From Saccoglossus kowalevskii (lineage: Eukaryota; Hemichordata; Enteropneusta; Harrimaniidae): a stretch of 53,505 nucleotides of DNA. Positions 25,660 through 36,811 of the stretch are shown here, in pieces (position 1 is the stretch's first letter; every line of letters begins with the position of its first letter). The DNA lies in NCBI RefSeq assembly GCF_000003605.2, contig NW_003109117.1, positions 1 through 53,505 on the forward strand, in the 5' to 3' direction. The position numbers and the translations under genes are program-made. Under the pieces are notes generated by a model. That model did no database searches. It saw only the letters and a program-made list of their open reading frames with translations, and was not told the origin of the DNA.

Positions 25660-25838
25660 GTAATCGTATTTGTCTGGGTGAACACTTGGCAAAGATGGAA
25701 TTCTTCCTGTTCTTCAGCAGTTTATTACAGCAATTCACCTTCACCATCCCCAAAGGTGCAGAGCCGCCAAACATGACACCGTTGTACGGTGTTGGATTGA
25801 AACCGAGCATTTATAAGCTGTGTGTGGAAAGACGTTGA
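25660..25838 (+). CDS. Cytochrome P450 exon 3
   Basis: Acceptor GTCTTATAG. Completes the heme loop (NRICLG, cysteine ligand) and helix L, and ends in the usual CYP2-type tail with TGA at 25836-25838. A candidate AATAAA follows at 26047. Confidence 0.93.
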
Positions 25839-26046
25839 GGTCTCCATAACAGGTAGACAAATATTAACATGGAAAGGAGATCACAGAAATAACACCGAAT
25901 ATACGACAGGGCGCGGCAAATTCTCCGTTAATCCTCAGAGCTGCTATTTAAAAACATAGCCGAGTATCCCCCGAACCTGCAGACCGCTGAAAAACATTGA
26001 AACAAACCCGAGGCGTTCATTAGATCAAAAAAGTGTGTGTGACCCG

Positions 26047-26052
26047 AATAAA
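26047..26052 (+). terminator. Candidate poly(A) signal of the P450
   Basis: AATAAA about 210 nt after the stop codon, the first canonical hexamer I find downstream. Confidence 0.45.
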
Positions 26053-28122
26053 CTATGCCCACTACGGCATTACGCTGTACATGTTTGCTTTGCTTAACAT
26101 ATTCTTTACCCTGCCGTGTATTCGCTGCCATTTCTGTGAAGAAAACCAAATATCTTTGACTAAACACTAGATGGATTTCATTTACACTAGACATGTGTTA
26201 GTGTTTGATGTGGATCCTGTATCAACATATACAACAATATGTATTAGATACAAAGTATTAGTACAAAAAATGTACATTGAATCATATATGTTATATTATT
26301 TGGTGCATACATTACCATCAATTGTAGCATTGTTATTCCTTAAATGCGAATCAGGTTTTTGTAACAGAATTTAGGATTAAATGTGTGTTCAGCATTTCAG
26401 TTTATATAAATATAATTCATATTTTTCATACATACAATTGTATCATTTTATGATGAATTTTCTCTTAAAATATCTGTTAATGTGTAACTTAAAATATCTT
26501 AAATATCTGTTTGGTACAAACATCATTTTAAATTGACCGTAATCTGATGTTGTAAACTTGAAGAAATTACACTTTTAAACTTGGGACGTTTAGAAATATC
26601 CATGAGGGAAAACGATGAACACAATACATATTGTAGTATATCATATATAGTTCCGACAGGAATATGAAGTCACGCTGTATTTTGTACTATATGGTGGGAA
26701 TTACAGACAGCACTTCTCAGTCAGTTTTGAAATGTAGTACACCACAGAGGAAATAGCCGATCTACTGAGTGTGCTGGTTTACTGTATTATAATTGCAATT
26801 TATATTCTCTATTTTCATTTGCAAATCCTTGTAGAATATATTTGATCAAAGACAATAGAGAAAAAAGTTCACATTTTGCCGGAGATTAAGTTACTACTGT
26901 GATCGCTGTCGTTTAAGTTGTGAAAAAAAAAGAGATTACCACGAATTGATGCACTGCAATGTAAACGACGAGAACGAACCACATGTGTCTTTGAAGTTTG
27001 CCTTCATCACATGCCAAATATGTTAAAGCAGAGGGATCGTCACCTGCGCATGCGCGGGAATTAAGTTCCAAAAGCTAAAAGGCTAGGGCTCATGATTAGA
27101 CGCTTGTTTGTAAACAACGCCACGCTATGGCCGTCTGTCGCATGTGCAGGTGGCGACTCCCCAGCTTTAAACTCCGTCCAAAGCATGTATACACCATTAT
27201 AGGCCATCTAGTTCATTTCTGTGAAAGAGATATTCCCTTGTAATTGACAGCCAAGAAATTTGTAATTTTTTTTTTCTATTTTCATATGCTGATCTTCTTA
27301 ATAAACAAGTGTTCCATAAAACAAACGTGCCATGTGCCTTTATTGGTATGCGATGCTACACGCTTCAGTATGTGTTTTTTTTTTCTAGCACATACATCGA
27401 GTCTAAGAGTAATCAGTGGATGGGCTCCGTCACAGGTCTGGCAAATAAGTTAAACTCCGCCCAAGGCAAATGAACATCACTATTCAGGTGAAACAATAGT
27501 AGGTCACGTTATTCAGTAAAGGTCGTTTTGTCTGAGTGTTGATTGTACCCATTATTCTATTGTGAAAACTGCTATGGTTTTACAATTTCACCACCGTGTG
27601 ACGATACACACAGTTTCTATGATCTCGTCAGAAATGTAGTAAGACTAATATGACTATAACTTTGTAACGAGACTGAGTCTTCTCGGTGATATCTCGTCAA
27701 TCGAAGAGTGGCTATTGATGCACAAATTGGTCACTCTGACCGCTACTATAACGCATTGGCCGAGATTTGAACTTATAATAACTGCCCGAACGTATTAGCG
27801 CCACCAGTGTTCGAATAGCTTATAGTAGACGTCGTTTCACACCGACTCTCTCATTGATAACACCCCTAGCACCTACCTCCCTTCTTTATTCCGTTATGTC
27901 ATATATAAGGAGACAATTTTGATTTATGGCAAACAATCAGACTGAATTGTCAAATAGTTTTCCTTAAATAGACACATTTAATAAAATTTAAATATAAACT
28001 GTGTATTGAATTAAAAGGGAATTGTTTACACTAGGTTAGTCAGTCTATTATTTAGACTGTTTTAGTATTCAGGTTGTTTGCGTTGCGTTTATCTCTTGAT
28101 TAAACTTCAAGTCGGAGTCTAG
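26053..28122. other. Intergenic region between two convergent genes
   Basis: The P450 (plus) and the unknown gene at 28423-29815 (minus) point toward each other here. The region holds a MITE C copy at 27022-27170. I see no other feature. Confidence 0.45.
27022..27170 (+). mobile_element. MITE family C, full copy
   Basis: About 150 bp with terminal inverted repeats: left TTAAAGC, then TCGTCACCTGCGCATGCG; right CGCATGTGCAGGTGGCGA, then GCTTTAA. The interior TTGTTTGTAAACAA and GCTATGGCCGTCTG recur at 43975-44050 and 45105-45158. Confidence 0.75.
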
Positions 28123-28128
28123 TTTAAT
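28123..28128 (-). terminator. Candidate poly(A) signal (ATTAAA)
   Basis: ATTAAA on the minus strand about 300 nt after the stop of the gene at 28423-29815. This is a variant hexamer, so the call is tentative. Confidence 0.3.
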
Positions 28129-28422
28129 TGGTTTTGTTTTAGTTGAACTAAAAACGAGATGTCGTATTGCATGCACAATGTTTTGTTCGTGCTTTCTCGT
28201 GTCAACACTGTTTGCAATTAAGTATGCAAATGAAATAATATATCAGAGTATTTACAAAAAATATTCAGGCGGTTTGCGACAATGTTTCTATGATTGTCTT
28301 AATCTATATAGTTTCGTCGGTAATGAATTGGTGATTAAAGGCAGATATGTTTGCATCCAGTCAGCGTCAGCCGTAATTTCCCCGGCCATATGAACACGTT
28401 CAGTATTTTGACAGCTGCTGTT

Positions 28423-28506
28423 TCATTGAATTCGTGGACTTGCATCATTACTTAGTTCCTGCTCAAGTCTGGGTACATCTGTATCAGCAGAAATTGCATC
28501 GGTTTG
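28423..28506 (-). CDS. Unknown gene, exon 3
   Basis: Acceptor AACATTTCAG. 27 codons (QTDAISADTDVPRLEQELSN and on) to a TGA at 28425-28423. In phase with exon 2. Confidence 0.6.
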   Translation of the reverse strand, partial: QTDAISADTDVPRLEQELSNDASPRIQ

Positions 28507-28737
28507 CTGAAATGTTAAAACAAAGAGATTTTCAAAAAAACAATTGGTTGTAGTCGTATATATGTTTATTTATAAATTTAACCAAAAACATTGTCATTGA
28601 ATCATGGTACACTAGGTATGAGACAGAGTGGAACAGATTTTTTTGACCCAGGTTTTCTTGAACAAGGATGGGCGTTGCGCAATGAACTTTGGGACAAGGA
28701 ACGTAACTGTAATTAGGGAAAAAACACTTCCATTTAC

Positions 28738-29029
28738 CTCTGAATTCGTGCCCATCTCTTCTGTAGTATCAGCTAGTAAGTAATCAATAGACGACAGGGT
28801 ACTGGAACTCCAGCTGTAAAACTCGCCGTTATCAATTTTGTCGTCATAAGACAGAGAGGTTGACGAATTTTGGGGAACTGATACCGCATTCAGGTTAGTT
28901 CGCTGCTCCCACGACAAATCCGCTGGTTCCGGACGATGTATGACTATCTCGGCTGATCTGGCGTTAAGGGCGTTATCGGGCGGTTCAAGCCGGGCGTTTA
29001 TCATGGTTTCTTCTCTGTGTAATTCGTAA
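28738..29029 (-). CDS. Unknown gene, exon 2
   Basis: Acceptor TTTCTCTCTAG, donor CAGAG|GTAAATG. Encodes NYELHREETMINARLEPPDN through to an acidic, serine-rich stretch ending EEMGTNSE. Confidence 0.65.
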
Positions 29030-29516
29030 CTAGAGAGAAAAAGTCATTACATGTATATACAGTAAAGTACTTTATTTACAATATTTCACATTTAATTAAT
29101 CGAAAATCGGTGAAATAAACTTCATACAAAACACCGAAAATGCCAGCGACGGTCTTATATACTAGCTGCTCGACGCATTTTCAATTTTAAGGAAATGAAT
29201 TTTGACTATATCAGCACAGCGTTAACACAATCGACCGTTAAAGACATTCCCTTTTCAATGTAAACCTTCTCCAAAGCATGGAGGTATAAACACCTCCATG
29301 TCCAAAGGAAACGAGATGAACGCGCCTTATGGTGCGCCCTCAACGGTAGCGATGTTGCAGGTTTCAACGGAAGCTTCGTGAAGTTGTGCAAAGTTCATTA
29401 AATAACCTCATTGCACACAATCACTATTATAATATACCTGGACATCCAGTCTGTTGGACAAATAAACCGCAATTTGAAAGGAAGGCGCCATAAGCAAAAC
29501 GTATGAAATTACTCAC

Positions 29517-29815
29517 TTGTCCGAGAAATCAACTTGGTTCCCGGTGATAGAACGTCCTCCATTCTGACTACCAGGTTTATGTTGTTTACGTCTACACCAC
29601 GAATACACTACATCGCTACGAGATCTTTTCAAACTATGTTGTTTGCAGTGACCGAACGATGGATCGCCATTTTTCTGTCGTGACCGAGTACGCCTCTTTA
29701 AACGGTTTTCGTCTCCGCATTCAGTCTCATTTTCATGGAACTTTGGGTCCAACAAATCTACCATTGAATGCGAGTAAACTGAACGCTCCTCATGTTTCAA
29801 TCGTTTCCGGCTCAT
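29517..29815 (-). CDS. Unknown gene, exon 1
   Basis: First ATG at 29815 in an AAAAATGAG context; the upstream in-frame codon at 29824 is TTG, not a start. Donor GACAA|GTGAGT. Basic N-terminal region with several Arg/Lys clusters. Confidence 0.65.
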
Positions 29816-30426
29816 TTTTGTCAAGAGTGGGGAATTTTCGAAAGCGGTACATTAGTAGAACGCCGCTAACGATTTTAGGAACGTGCGCGCATCGGATATG
29901 AAACGATGAACGCGGCGGTAGAACCAACACTCCGGACGCGGCGTCGAAGCGAACGCTAACACAAGAGAAAATAGTGAGGAGGTATCGTGAACAAAAAGAT
30001 CTTGGATACATGTTTAAAACTATCCTGGAATCCTGCCATACTGAGTAAAGTCAAGAGTGGTCTATTATTCGTAGATTTTTACGTCATCTAGTCTAGTCTA
30101 GCATATAATGTTCTTATTTGCCAATCATTATTTATATTGACGAAGAATTGTTATCTCACGTGGTGAACAAAATCAGATTTTTACCGAATAATCAAATTCG
30201 AATGCCGCTCAACAAAATTATCAAGTTCCCCAATTGGAAGATTGTCAATCAGTGATGTCAGGTCACAACTAATGACGTAACGTGACCCGATTGCAAGGGT
30301 TATATTATAGGGCGATGCATTTATCACCTGTTTAGGTCGATTGGGGATTTTGCATTTTTGCATTTATTAAGTATATTTATCAACACTCTAAAGAGTGAAT
30401 TGTAATATGATGTATGTCGTGGGGTG

Positions 30427-30797
30427 ATGTCGTGCAGTGCAGTGTAGTGTAGTGTTGTGCAGTGCAGTGTAGTGTAGTGTGGTGCGGTGCGGTGCGGTGC
30501 GGTGCGGTGCGGTGCGGTGCAGTGCAGTGTAGTGCGGTGCAGTGCAGTGCAGTGCAGTGTAGTGTAGTGTGGTGCGGTGCGGTGCGGTGCGGTGCAGTGC
30601 AGTGCAGTGCAGTGCGGTGCGGTGCAGTGCAGTGCAGTGCAGTGTAGTGTAGTGTGGTGCGGTGCGGTGCGGTGCGGTGCGGTGCGGTGCGGTGCAGTGC
30701 AGTGCAGTGCGGTGCAGTGCAGTGCAGTGCAGTGTAGTGTAGTGTGGTGCGGTGCGGTGCGGTGCGGTGCAGTGCAGTGCGGTGCGGTGCGGTGTAG
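30427..30797. repeat. (GTGYR)n pentanucleotide array with higher-order pattern
   Basis: About 74 units of GTGCA, GTGCG, GTGTA and GTGTG. The variants are not random: the block GTGTA-GTGTA-GTGTG followed by a run of GTGCG recurs about four times, roughly every 85-90 bp. The long frames of about 140-150 residues on the minus strand (TAPHRT-like) are artefacts. Confidence 0.95.
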
Positions 30798-31148
30798 TTT
30801 CGTACCAATTAGACTGGGTATATTTCAACGAGATACGTGTCACTTTTTCCGATACATTCTGCGCATGCCCTCATAATAGGTAAACCATCAATACTTTAGC
30901 TAGCGTATTTCAGCAATTCCCGTATGATGTTGGTAAGACGGGAATTGACTGAATAGCAAGCGTGGCACGAAGGCAGAATTATATACCGGCGCAAAGTTCG
31001 TATTAGTTTTTAATGAGGTATTCACCACATGTCAGTGCACATATTCTAATCCATTTTACACACGCTTATAAGAAAATAGTTTCAAACCAATAACAAAATT
31101 GTATTTAAAATTAGATATTACAAAAAATATATATAATTATTTAGTACA

Positions 31149-31201
31149 TTATAAATCTTCACTGTCTACAACGCTCAATGTAGAGTAGTCCTCCAAGAGG
31201 C
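31149..31201 (-). CDS. RPTP terminal exon (tentative)
   Basis: 17 codons including the stop, GLLEDYSTLSVVDSEDL, in the phase required by the exon at 32950. The acceptor CCCAAAAG lacks a pyrimidine tract, so a different last exon is possible. Confidence 0.4.
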
Positions 31202-31373
31202 CTTTTGGGTAATTCAATTTTAAGTATTTTTGAAATGTTTGAAAAATTGTGTAAGTACCGTAATTTGCCCAATCGAGTATGAGTTATATAAAATAATAAG
31301 TAATATAAAAACGTTGTTTCGCTAGAAGACATAGCAATATTCCTTCAATGAAATTAAGTAGAACGCAATTGCG

Positions 31374-31424
31374 CATGCGCCCAGATTTGCCTGTACGTGC
31401 AGGTAATTTGCGGCGCATGCGCAA
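31374..31424. promoter_or_regulatory. Inverted repeat of two NRF1-like sites
   Basis: ATTGCGCATGCGCC and its perfect reverse complement GGCGCATGCGCAAT flank about 28 nt. Each arm contains TGCGCATGCGC, close to the NRF1 consensus. It may be a small foldback element or a regulatory site. Confidence 0.4.
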
Positions 31425-32647
31425 TATCGTTTTAATTATTGTTTCTAACTAGCACTGCCATGTTTGTTGTCGAAATAAAAGTTTTTATTTTACAATAAGT
31501 CATATTTCTTTCTATCAAACATGCCCCAAAAAACTAAAATGTTAGTGTCGTACGTTAGAAGTTGAGCGTCGAGTCACAGACTGCGAAGTGTCGCGATCCA
31601 CCTGAATTTAACTGAAAACCCCCACACACAGGAAATACAAACGTGTACTCATAGAACAACTAAAACATTCCATATATAAATTTTACATCGCTAAATGGAC
31701 GTTTAATTGTAAAATGTCACGGATATATATGAATATGTGAGGTACCATTCGCAGTGCGGCAATACACCAACGTCTAGTTACAACGACAGAAATATCTCAA
31801 ATATGTGCAAACGTCACACCCACTATGCGGTGTCATGAGCGTCCGAGAAATACAAAACCTCTATTATTATTGGATGGGTGCGAAGATTTTTATATAATCA
31901 CATGATCTCAGATAATTGACATGATGTTGACATATCACCGACTTCTAACGTGATGGCTGCAATCGCTGCCGCGTGTTTCACGCGTAATCTGCCGATCACA
32001 TGTTAATTTCGCTATCGACTTTACCACTGGCAAAGTTATTTGTAGTATTGATGTGGATTGACCGTGGCGATATATTACTTTCCGTCGTAGCTAGGCGTTG
32101 TGCCGTAGTGTATAACGAGTGGGACATCACATATATTCTAGATTCATTTGCATATATTGAAAACTCTTGTATACGATTTTCATAGAAAACGAGATTAAGT
32201 GGTAAGTTCACTAATTGATATAATGGGAATTAAGTACAGTTCGGCAAACATGCTATTTTGTATTTACAGAATATTGATGTTTGCTAATTACAAACCAATA
32301 TATGTACAGAGTGTAGCGAGTTCTTAGTCACGGGGCTCTGGAGATTGGTATAGTTAGGTATATTGTACATGCTAATGTATGATAATGAAATATACATGAT
32401 AATTAATGGATAACATTTTAAATAATTATTAAATTCTTTTCACTTTCATTTTCTCGAGTGTTAGGAACATAAAGAAAAATGGAAACAATTGTTACAAATT
32501 AGATAAAAATCACGCTCAGCGTATGTGGCAGCAGGCTTAATAGTAATTGTCTTTATATGTCTTTTTTCAACTTCCTCAGTCTTTGTCAGTCTGAAAAAAA
32601 AATAATGCTAGGCAATTAATGACGAATTTCTCAGGCTAGTATCACTG

Positions 32648-32925
32648 CACTGCACTATGCTATGCTATGCTATGCTATGCTATGCTATGCTATGCTATGC
32701 TATGCTATGCTATGCTATGCTATGCTATGCTATGCTATGCTATGCTATGCTACGCTACGATACGCTACGCTACGCTACGCTACGCTACACTACACTACAC
32801 TACACTACACTACACTACACTACACTGCACTACACTACACTACACTGCACTGCACTGCGCTTCACTACGCTAGACTACACCACGCAACACCAAATCACAC
32901 TACACCACACCACACCACACCACTA
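32648..32925. repeat. (TATGC)n grading to (TACGC), (TACAC) and (ACACC) array
   Basis: About 20 units of TATGC, then a few of TACGC, then TACAC/TGCAC and finally ACACC-type units. It lies in the last RPTP intron. The three overlapping frames of 68-106 residues are artefacts of a 5-bp period. Confidence 0.95.
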
Positions 32926-32949
32926 CTATAATACCCACTATAAAATTAC

Positions 32950-33010
32950 CTTCTTCGTCAATGCACTCGACGTATGACAATACTTCTTCGTAACAGCGTA
33001 TGTACTGATC
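32950..33010 (-). CDS. RPTP exon: end of D2
   Basis: DQYIRCYEEVLSYVECIDEE corresponds to the final helix of a PTP domain (QYxFCYxxxxEYL). Acceptor AATATTAG, donor GAAG|GTAATT, phase 0 to 1. Confidence 0.75.
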
Positions 33011-33195
33011 CTAATATTATTGAACGTAAGAGTATAACAGTGTTACTCTATTTGTAACAATATAAAAATACATAGTGTAACAAATCATAGCAATCAGTAG
33101 TGTCTATACTCTCTATACAGAACACGGCGTGTCACTCTCATAACCATAGTGTTTACAGTAAAGCGTATATAGCTGCGATCTTTATACACGTTTTA

Positions 33196-33420
33196 CTAAT
33201 ATATATATTTTTATAAATCGAAATGGATGTTAGAACTCAAATTGAACAACCCGGAAATGGCATTGTGACATCAATTTTCCAGTTGCTATGTCAGGCACGT
33301 GCGCACATCATGGGTACATATGCTTCAGCCAATCATTATTATATATTTGAAGTTGAATTAAAGCTTGCGAACGCCTTTTACAAATTTGTATAAATACATT
33401 TATAAGCATTGTGCCTTTCA
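33196..33420 (+). repeat. Dispersed repeat G, copy 1
   Basis: Diverged from 40205-40540 but collinear: ATTTTTATAAATCGAAATG, GAAATGGCATTGTG, TGCGCACAT and CAAATTTGTATAAATAC. In an RPTP intron. Confidence 0.5.
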
Positions 33421-33493
33421 CTGTATTACTCTCACATAGTTTTCTAAAGAAACCACAAATAGATGTCACTGTAGAATTGTAGATTTCACTTAC

Positions 33494-33629
33494 CACCGAC
33501 TCAACCATACCCGTTCTATTATCACGCACTGTCTTCACGGCTTGGAATACGTCAATAATTTGTTCTGCTTTCATCCGAGCACATGTGGCCATTAAAGCAC
33601 AGAATATGCCGCTTCGCCCTGAACCGTTT
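33494..33629 (-). CDS. RPTP exon: D2 signature helix
   Basis: Begins by completing CRNGSGRSG (the Cys and Arg of the signature are kept), then IFCALMATCARMKAEQIIDV and FQAVKTVRDNRTGMVESV. Phase 2 to 0. Confidence 0.92.
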
Positions 33630-34286
33630 CTGAAATGAACATCGTTACATTCGATATACTTTCAGTAGAACACGCCAGTATATTACTTGGTAATTAAGGA
33701 ATAACCACCCATTGCACCAGACGCAAGTATTCCACAATATTTGAACCAGTTTCACGACATATACACATGAATGATGTATGTGATGCAAAAAGAAATGCAT
33801 GCAACATGTTCGTAAATGTATGTTAAACATGTGGAAATGATTGCAAGGAATATGCGCATATGTGCATTTCATATGCAAATATATGCAACGTATATATGTG
33901 ACACGTTATGCAAATGTAACATATGCACATTATGCAACACATACAATAGCGATAGTACTGATTTCTGGATGTTTTAATTGAGAAAGGATCTTTAAATTAA
34001 TGTTCATTATTATACATCCGTCATCGTAACGCAATAAGTTACAGCGAGCCGTAATTTTGCGGTATTTTATGGGGTATTTTCATCCTACCGTATAAGAAAA
34101 TGCGAATTCCTAATATGGAATGATTACGCGCGTAAGCGTCCTTTGATAATAAAAAAACAAACATGGTTGCCACCATGGTTTGACCGGAAAGAAGAAAGAC
34201 ACAAATAAGTTCAAAGATACTTCCGCTGTGCTGCCTTCGTGCATATATATACCGGTATATAAATCATAACGATTGACCACGCTTAC

Positions 34287-34441
34287 CTGCACTGCACTAC
34301 GATTGGCCCATTGCCATATTGATGTTGTGAGTTCTCCACTTGTTGCATAACCTCTGCTAGTACACCCTTGGCTATTGGGACATCTGAATCTTGTGACCAA
34401 TTTATAACTTGAAAATGACCAATGACACGTGGCTCTACACC
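34287..34441 (-). CDS. RPTP exon: D2 WPD-loop region
   Basis: GVEPRVIGHFQVINWSQDSD... to GPIVVQC. The WPD acid is lost (WSQ). Donor TGCAG|GTAAGC splits the signature codon in the same place as in D1 (39417). Confidence 0.92.
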
Positions 34442-34683
34442 CTAGAACAATTCGCAAATATAATTTATGGGGAAATCATATTCATCTTATTTAAACGTAC
34501 GTTTGCACACAAACACTGTTGTGAATGCCTACATATTCAGATACGTCATGCTTTTACCAATATACTATCCGCGGGCACAGTGTAATGAGATATGTTTGTC
34601 ATTGTCATGTACGTCATTGATTCAGGCATTCTGCTCAGCTTTATCCGGGTGATGTATGTTATCAAATCAGCTATTTTTCTCAT

Positions 34684-34790
34684 TTGTGTCATCGGTGTGT
34701 CATCGGAATGTCATCGGCGTGTCATCGGCATGTCACCGGCGTGTCATCAGCATGTCATCGGCGTGTCCTCGGCATGTCATCGGCAACAAA
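34684..34790. repeat. 11-bp minisatellite (CATGTCATCGG / CGTGTCATCGG)
   Basis: About nine alternating units of 11 bp. Downstream to 35010 a looser repeat of (A)ATCAGCCATTTTGTTCATT type follows. Confidence 0.85.
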
Positions 34791-35107
34791 TCACCATTTA
34801 TCTTCATGTTCGTCAAGTTACGTTATCAAATCAACCATTGTATTTATTTGCGTCCGTTTGTTTCGCCGTCAGGTCAGCCATTTTGTTTATTAATGTTCTA
34901 TGTTACGTCATTGATCAAACATTGCGGTCACTTTCGGTCAAGTTATAAAATCAGCAATTTTTTTCATTATTGTCAAAGTTGCGTCATCAAGCCAGCCATT
35001 TTGTTCATTATTGTCAACTGAATGCTGTAAAATCAAATCCGCCGTTAAAACTGTAAGATGTATATCCAGTGTTACCCATGCAGGTAATTGTTTTATTGAA
35101 CCAGTAT

Positions 35108-35724
35108 GAGGGGGAAATTCTTCTCCTCTGGGGTTCTCCAATACGTGTCAGTGGGAATCTCGTCTGTCTCTATATCACGTCTGCTTGAGGTACCGGACCG
35201 GGGACGTCATTTTAGCTTTACAGTCAAATAGACACACACAACGAAATACGTATCAACGCTCGTCTTTAGTCGGTCAGTCGAGTACTCTATAAGACACAGC
35301 GCCCTGGGGAAATGTCCCCAAGACTCTCGCAAGGCTGACCCAGACTGCGTCTCTCGTGGTGTTCTCGCCAAGACCAACTAAAACTCCTTTTTTCACTTTC
35401 AAAATCTCAACCAATTACAAAGGAGTTTAAAGACTCTAAGGCGTGGCCTTCACACATTCATTTTACACATAGCCTATCAAACTAAGTACTGAACACGTCA
35501 TATTTTTTTATTAATCGTTCACTATATTACTAACTGCAAATACCAACTGTCAGAAATAGCGGTCCGGATGGCAACGGTTATATCGTAATTAGTTCCAAAT
35601 CAGTGAGTCAAGTTCCGTCCAGGACCTCGCATGAACCTAAATGATGACAGTTATAACGCAGCCATTCACTAGTTAATCAGCTAAACAAGTCGGACTACAG
35701 ATACGCGAAAACTAATTCATGACA
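35108..35724 (+). mobile_element. Dispersed repeat E, copy 2
   Basis: About 617 bp, collinear with 16012-16673 with some internal deletions. It lies in an RPTP intron in the antisense direction to the gene. Confidence 0.7.
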
Positions 35725-35765
35725 CCAGCACGGTATGTTATGCTATGTACAATACGGATACATAC

Positions 35766-35894
35766 CACTTTCTTGGAGTTTGTAAGTGAAAATGTTCGTT
35801 GAATATAGTTGTCATGTTTTACAGTTGATGTTACATCAATGATAAATGGGCCGTGAATTGAAGCGCTGTCGTCAGACCAGTATTGTCCTTGTTT
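35766..35894 (-). CDS. RPTP exon in D2
   Basis: KQGQYWSDDSASIHGPFIID and on to RTFSLTNSKKV. Matches the YWP-to-RxF segment of PTP domains. Phase 0-0. Confidence 0.9.
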
Positions 35895-36351
35895 CTGTAG
35901 GAAAAACGGTGAAAATGTAAAATATTTTATTGAATGAAAATTCTGAATATGCCACTACTTTCGGGAATCATATCACCCGGTTATATATTTAACATATTTT
36001 AAGAGGCATTGCACTATAATCGAAAATGTCCGCCCAGTTCTCGTTGAGAGCGAGCAAGACACGAGACTTCTCGCCCCCCATTAGTTTGGCTGGTTTCCAC
36101 CTCAAGTGTCGTGGCACACCAATCCACAATAGGCTGGTAACTAGTAATGGTTCTAGCATTATGATTGCTCCATCACTTTCTTGTTTCGTTTGTTATTAAT
36201 TTGCATAGAAACAGTGAGAAATGTCAGAACCATCTGAAATATTGCAAGCTGACAAGCTGTATGGGTATAGCGTTATTGCAGTGTTGAAGACTTGTTTACG
36301 GAAAACGAATGTTAGAATGTTTTCAAATCATTTCACTTAGTCAAGTGTCTT

Positions 36352-36482
36352 TAGGCCGGATTCCCGACCCAGTGGCACAATTTGGCGATTAATAGTTACC
36401 TGCGCCCTACCACAGCCCGTCTATAGTGGGACTGTGGCCCAACTTATCATTCGCAAGGGACGCCGGGAACCAGCGAACCCCA
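36352..36482 (+). mobile_element. Dispersed repeat D, copy 2
   Basis: CCCAGTGGCACAATTTGGCG, then CATTCGCAAGGGACGCCGGG and AACCAGCGAA. Inverted relative to the copy at 9655-9746. Confidence 0.6.
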
Positions 36483-36811
36483 AGAGTGTCAATTTAAACC
36501 CTGTCGCATCCATTGTTCCAAAAAGTTGGTTTGGAGCTGTGAATGAAGTAACGTATTAACGATAGTGCGCATGTGCCATGAATTGACTTAATGAAATGTA
36601 CTTATATACGTACATGTAACCAGATGTCAGATTCTGTAGTCAACAGCAGGATTTATTATACAACACATTCTGGTCTTTGGATGATTAAGCTGTGTTCGCA
36701 TTGAATACAAACAACGCCCCTCAAACCTATACTGAATATTTGACTTTCAACTATGTCACAATAGCCAAATTGTTAATATCTCCTTAAACCATAGAATCGA
36801 GCTGGTCTTAC

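Larger units (their letters stand above)
21647..25838 (+). other. Gene span: microsomal cytochrome P450, CYP2-like
   Basis: Three exons (21647-21974, 24071-25030, 25660-25838) with two phase-1 introns give a 488-residue protein, the normal length for microsomal P450s. All diagnostic elements are present: an N-terminal membrane anchor (residues 1-19), the proline hinge LPPGPMGLPLVG, helix C W-x-x-x-R (W119, R123), helix I AGIETTS (296-302), E353-x-x-R356, PERF (408-411) and the heme loop FSTGNRICLG with Cys434. The family inserts one oxygen atom into lipophilic substrates using electrons from NADPH-P450 reductase at the endoplasmic reticulum. The pattern fits the CYP2 clan; the substrate is unknown. 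Three exons is fewer than in vertebrate CYP2 genes. No defect is visible. Confidence 0.93.
28423..29815 (-). other. Gene span: unknown 224-residue protein, three exons
   Basis: Exons 29815-29517 (phase 2 out), 29029-28738 (to phase 0) and 28506-28423 join in frame with good GT/AG borders. The first 75 residues are rich in Arg, Lys, His and Ser (MSRKRLKHEER, RLKRRTRSRQK, LKRSRSDVVYSW), suggesting a nuclear or nucleic-acid-associated protein. The remainder is acidic and serine-rich (SSSTLSSIDYLLADTTEEMG) and ends PRIQ. I see no known domain, membrane segment or zinc site, and I do not recognise the family. The sequence around the start is CpG-rich, as at many broadly expressed promoters. Confidence 0.65.

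Noticed and set aside
29659-29901. 80-residue plus-strand frame over the unknown gene's first exon.
   Set aside because: Antisense shadow of an exon with good splice borders on the minus strand.
30380-30876. Long frames of TAPHRT, HCTALH and CGAVQCSAV type on both strands.
   Set aside because: Artefacts of a 5-bp repeat that reads open in several frames.
32657-32977. Three overlapping frames (MLCYAMLCYA repeats).
   Set aside because: Pentanucleotide array; all three frames are open for the same trivial reason.
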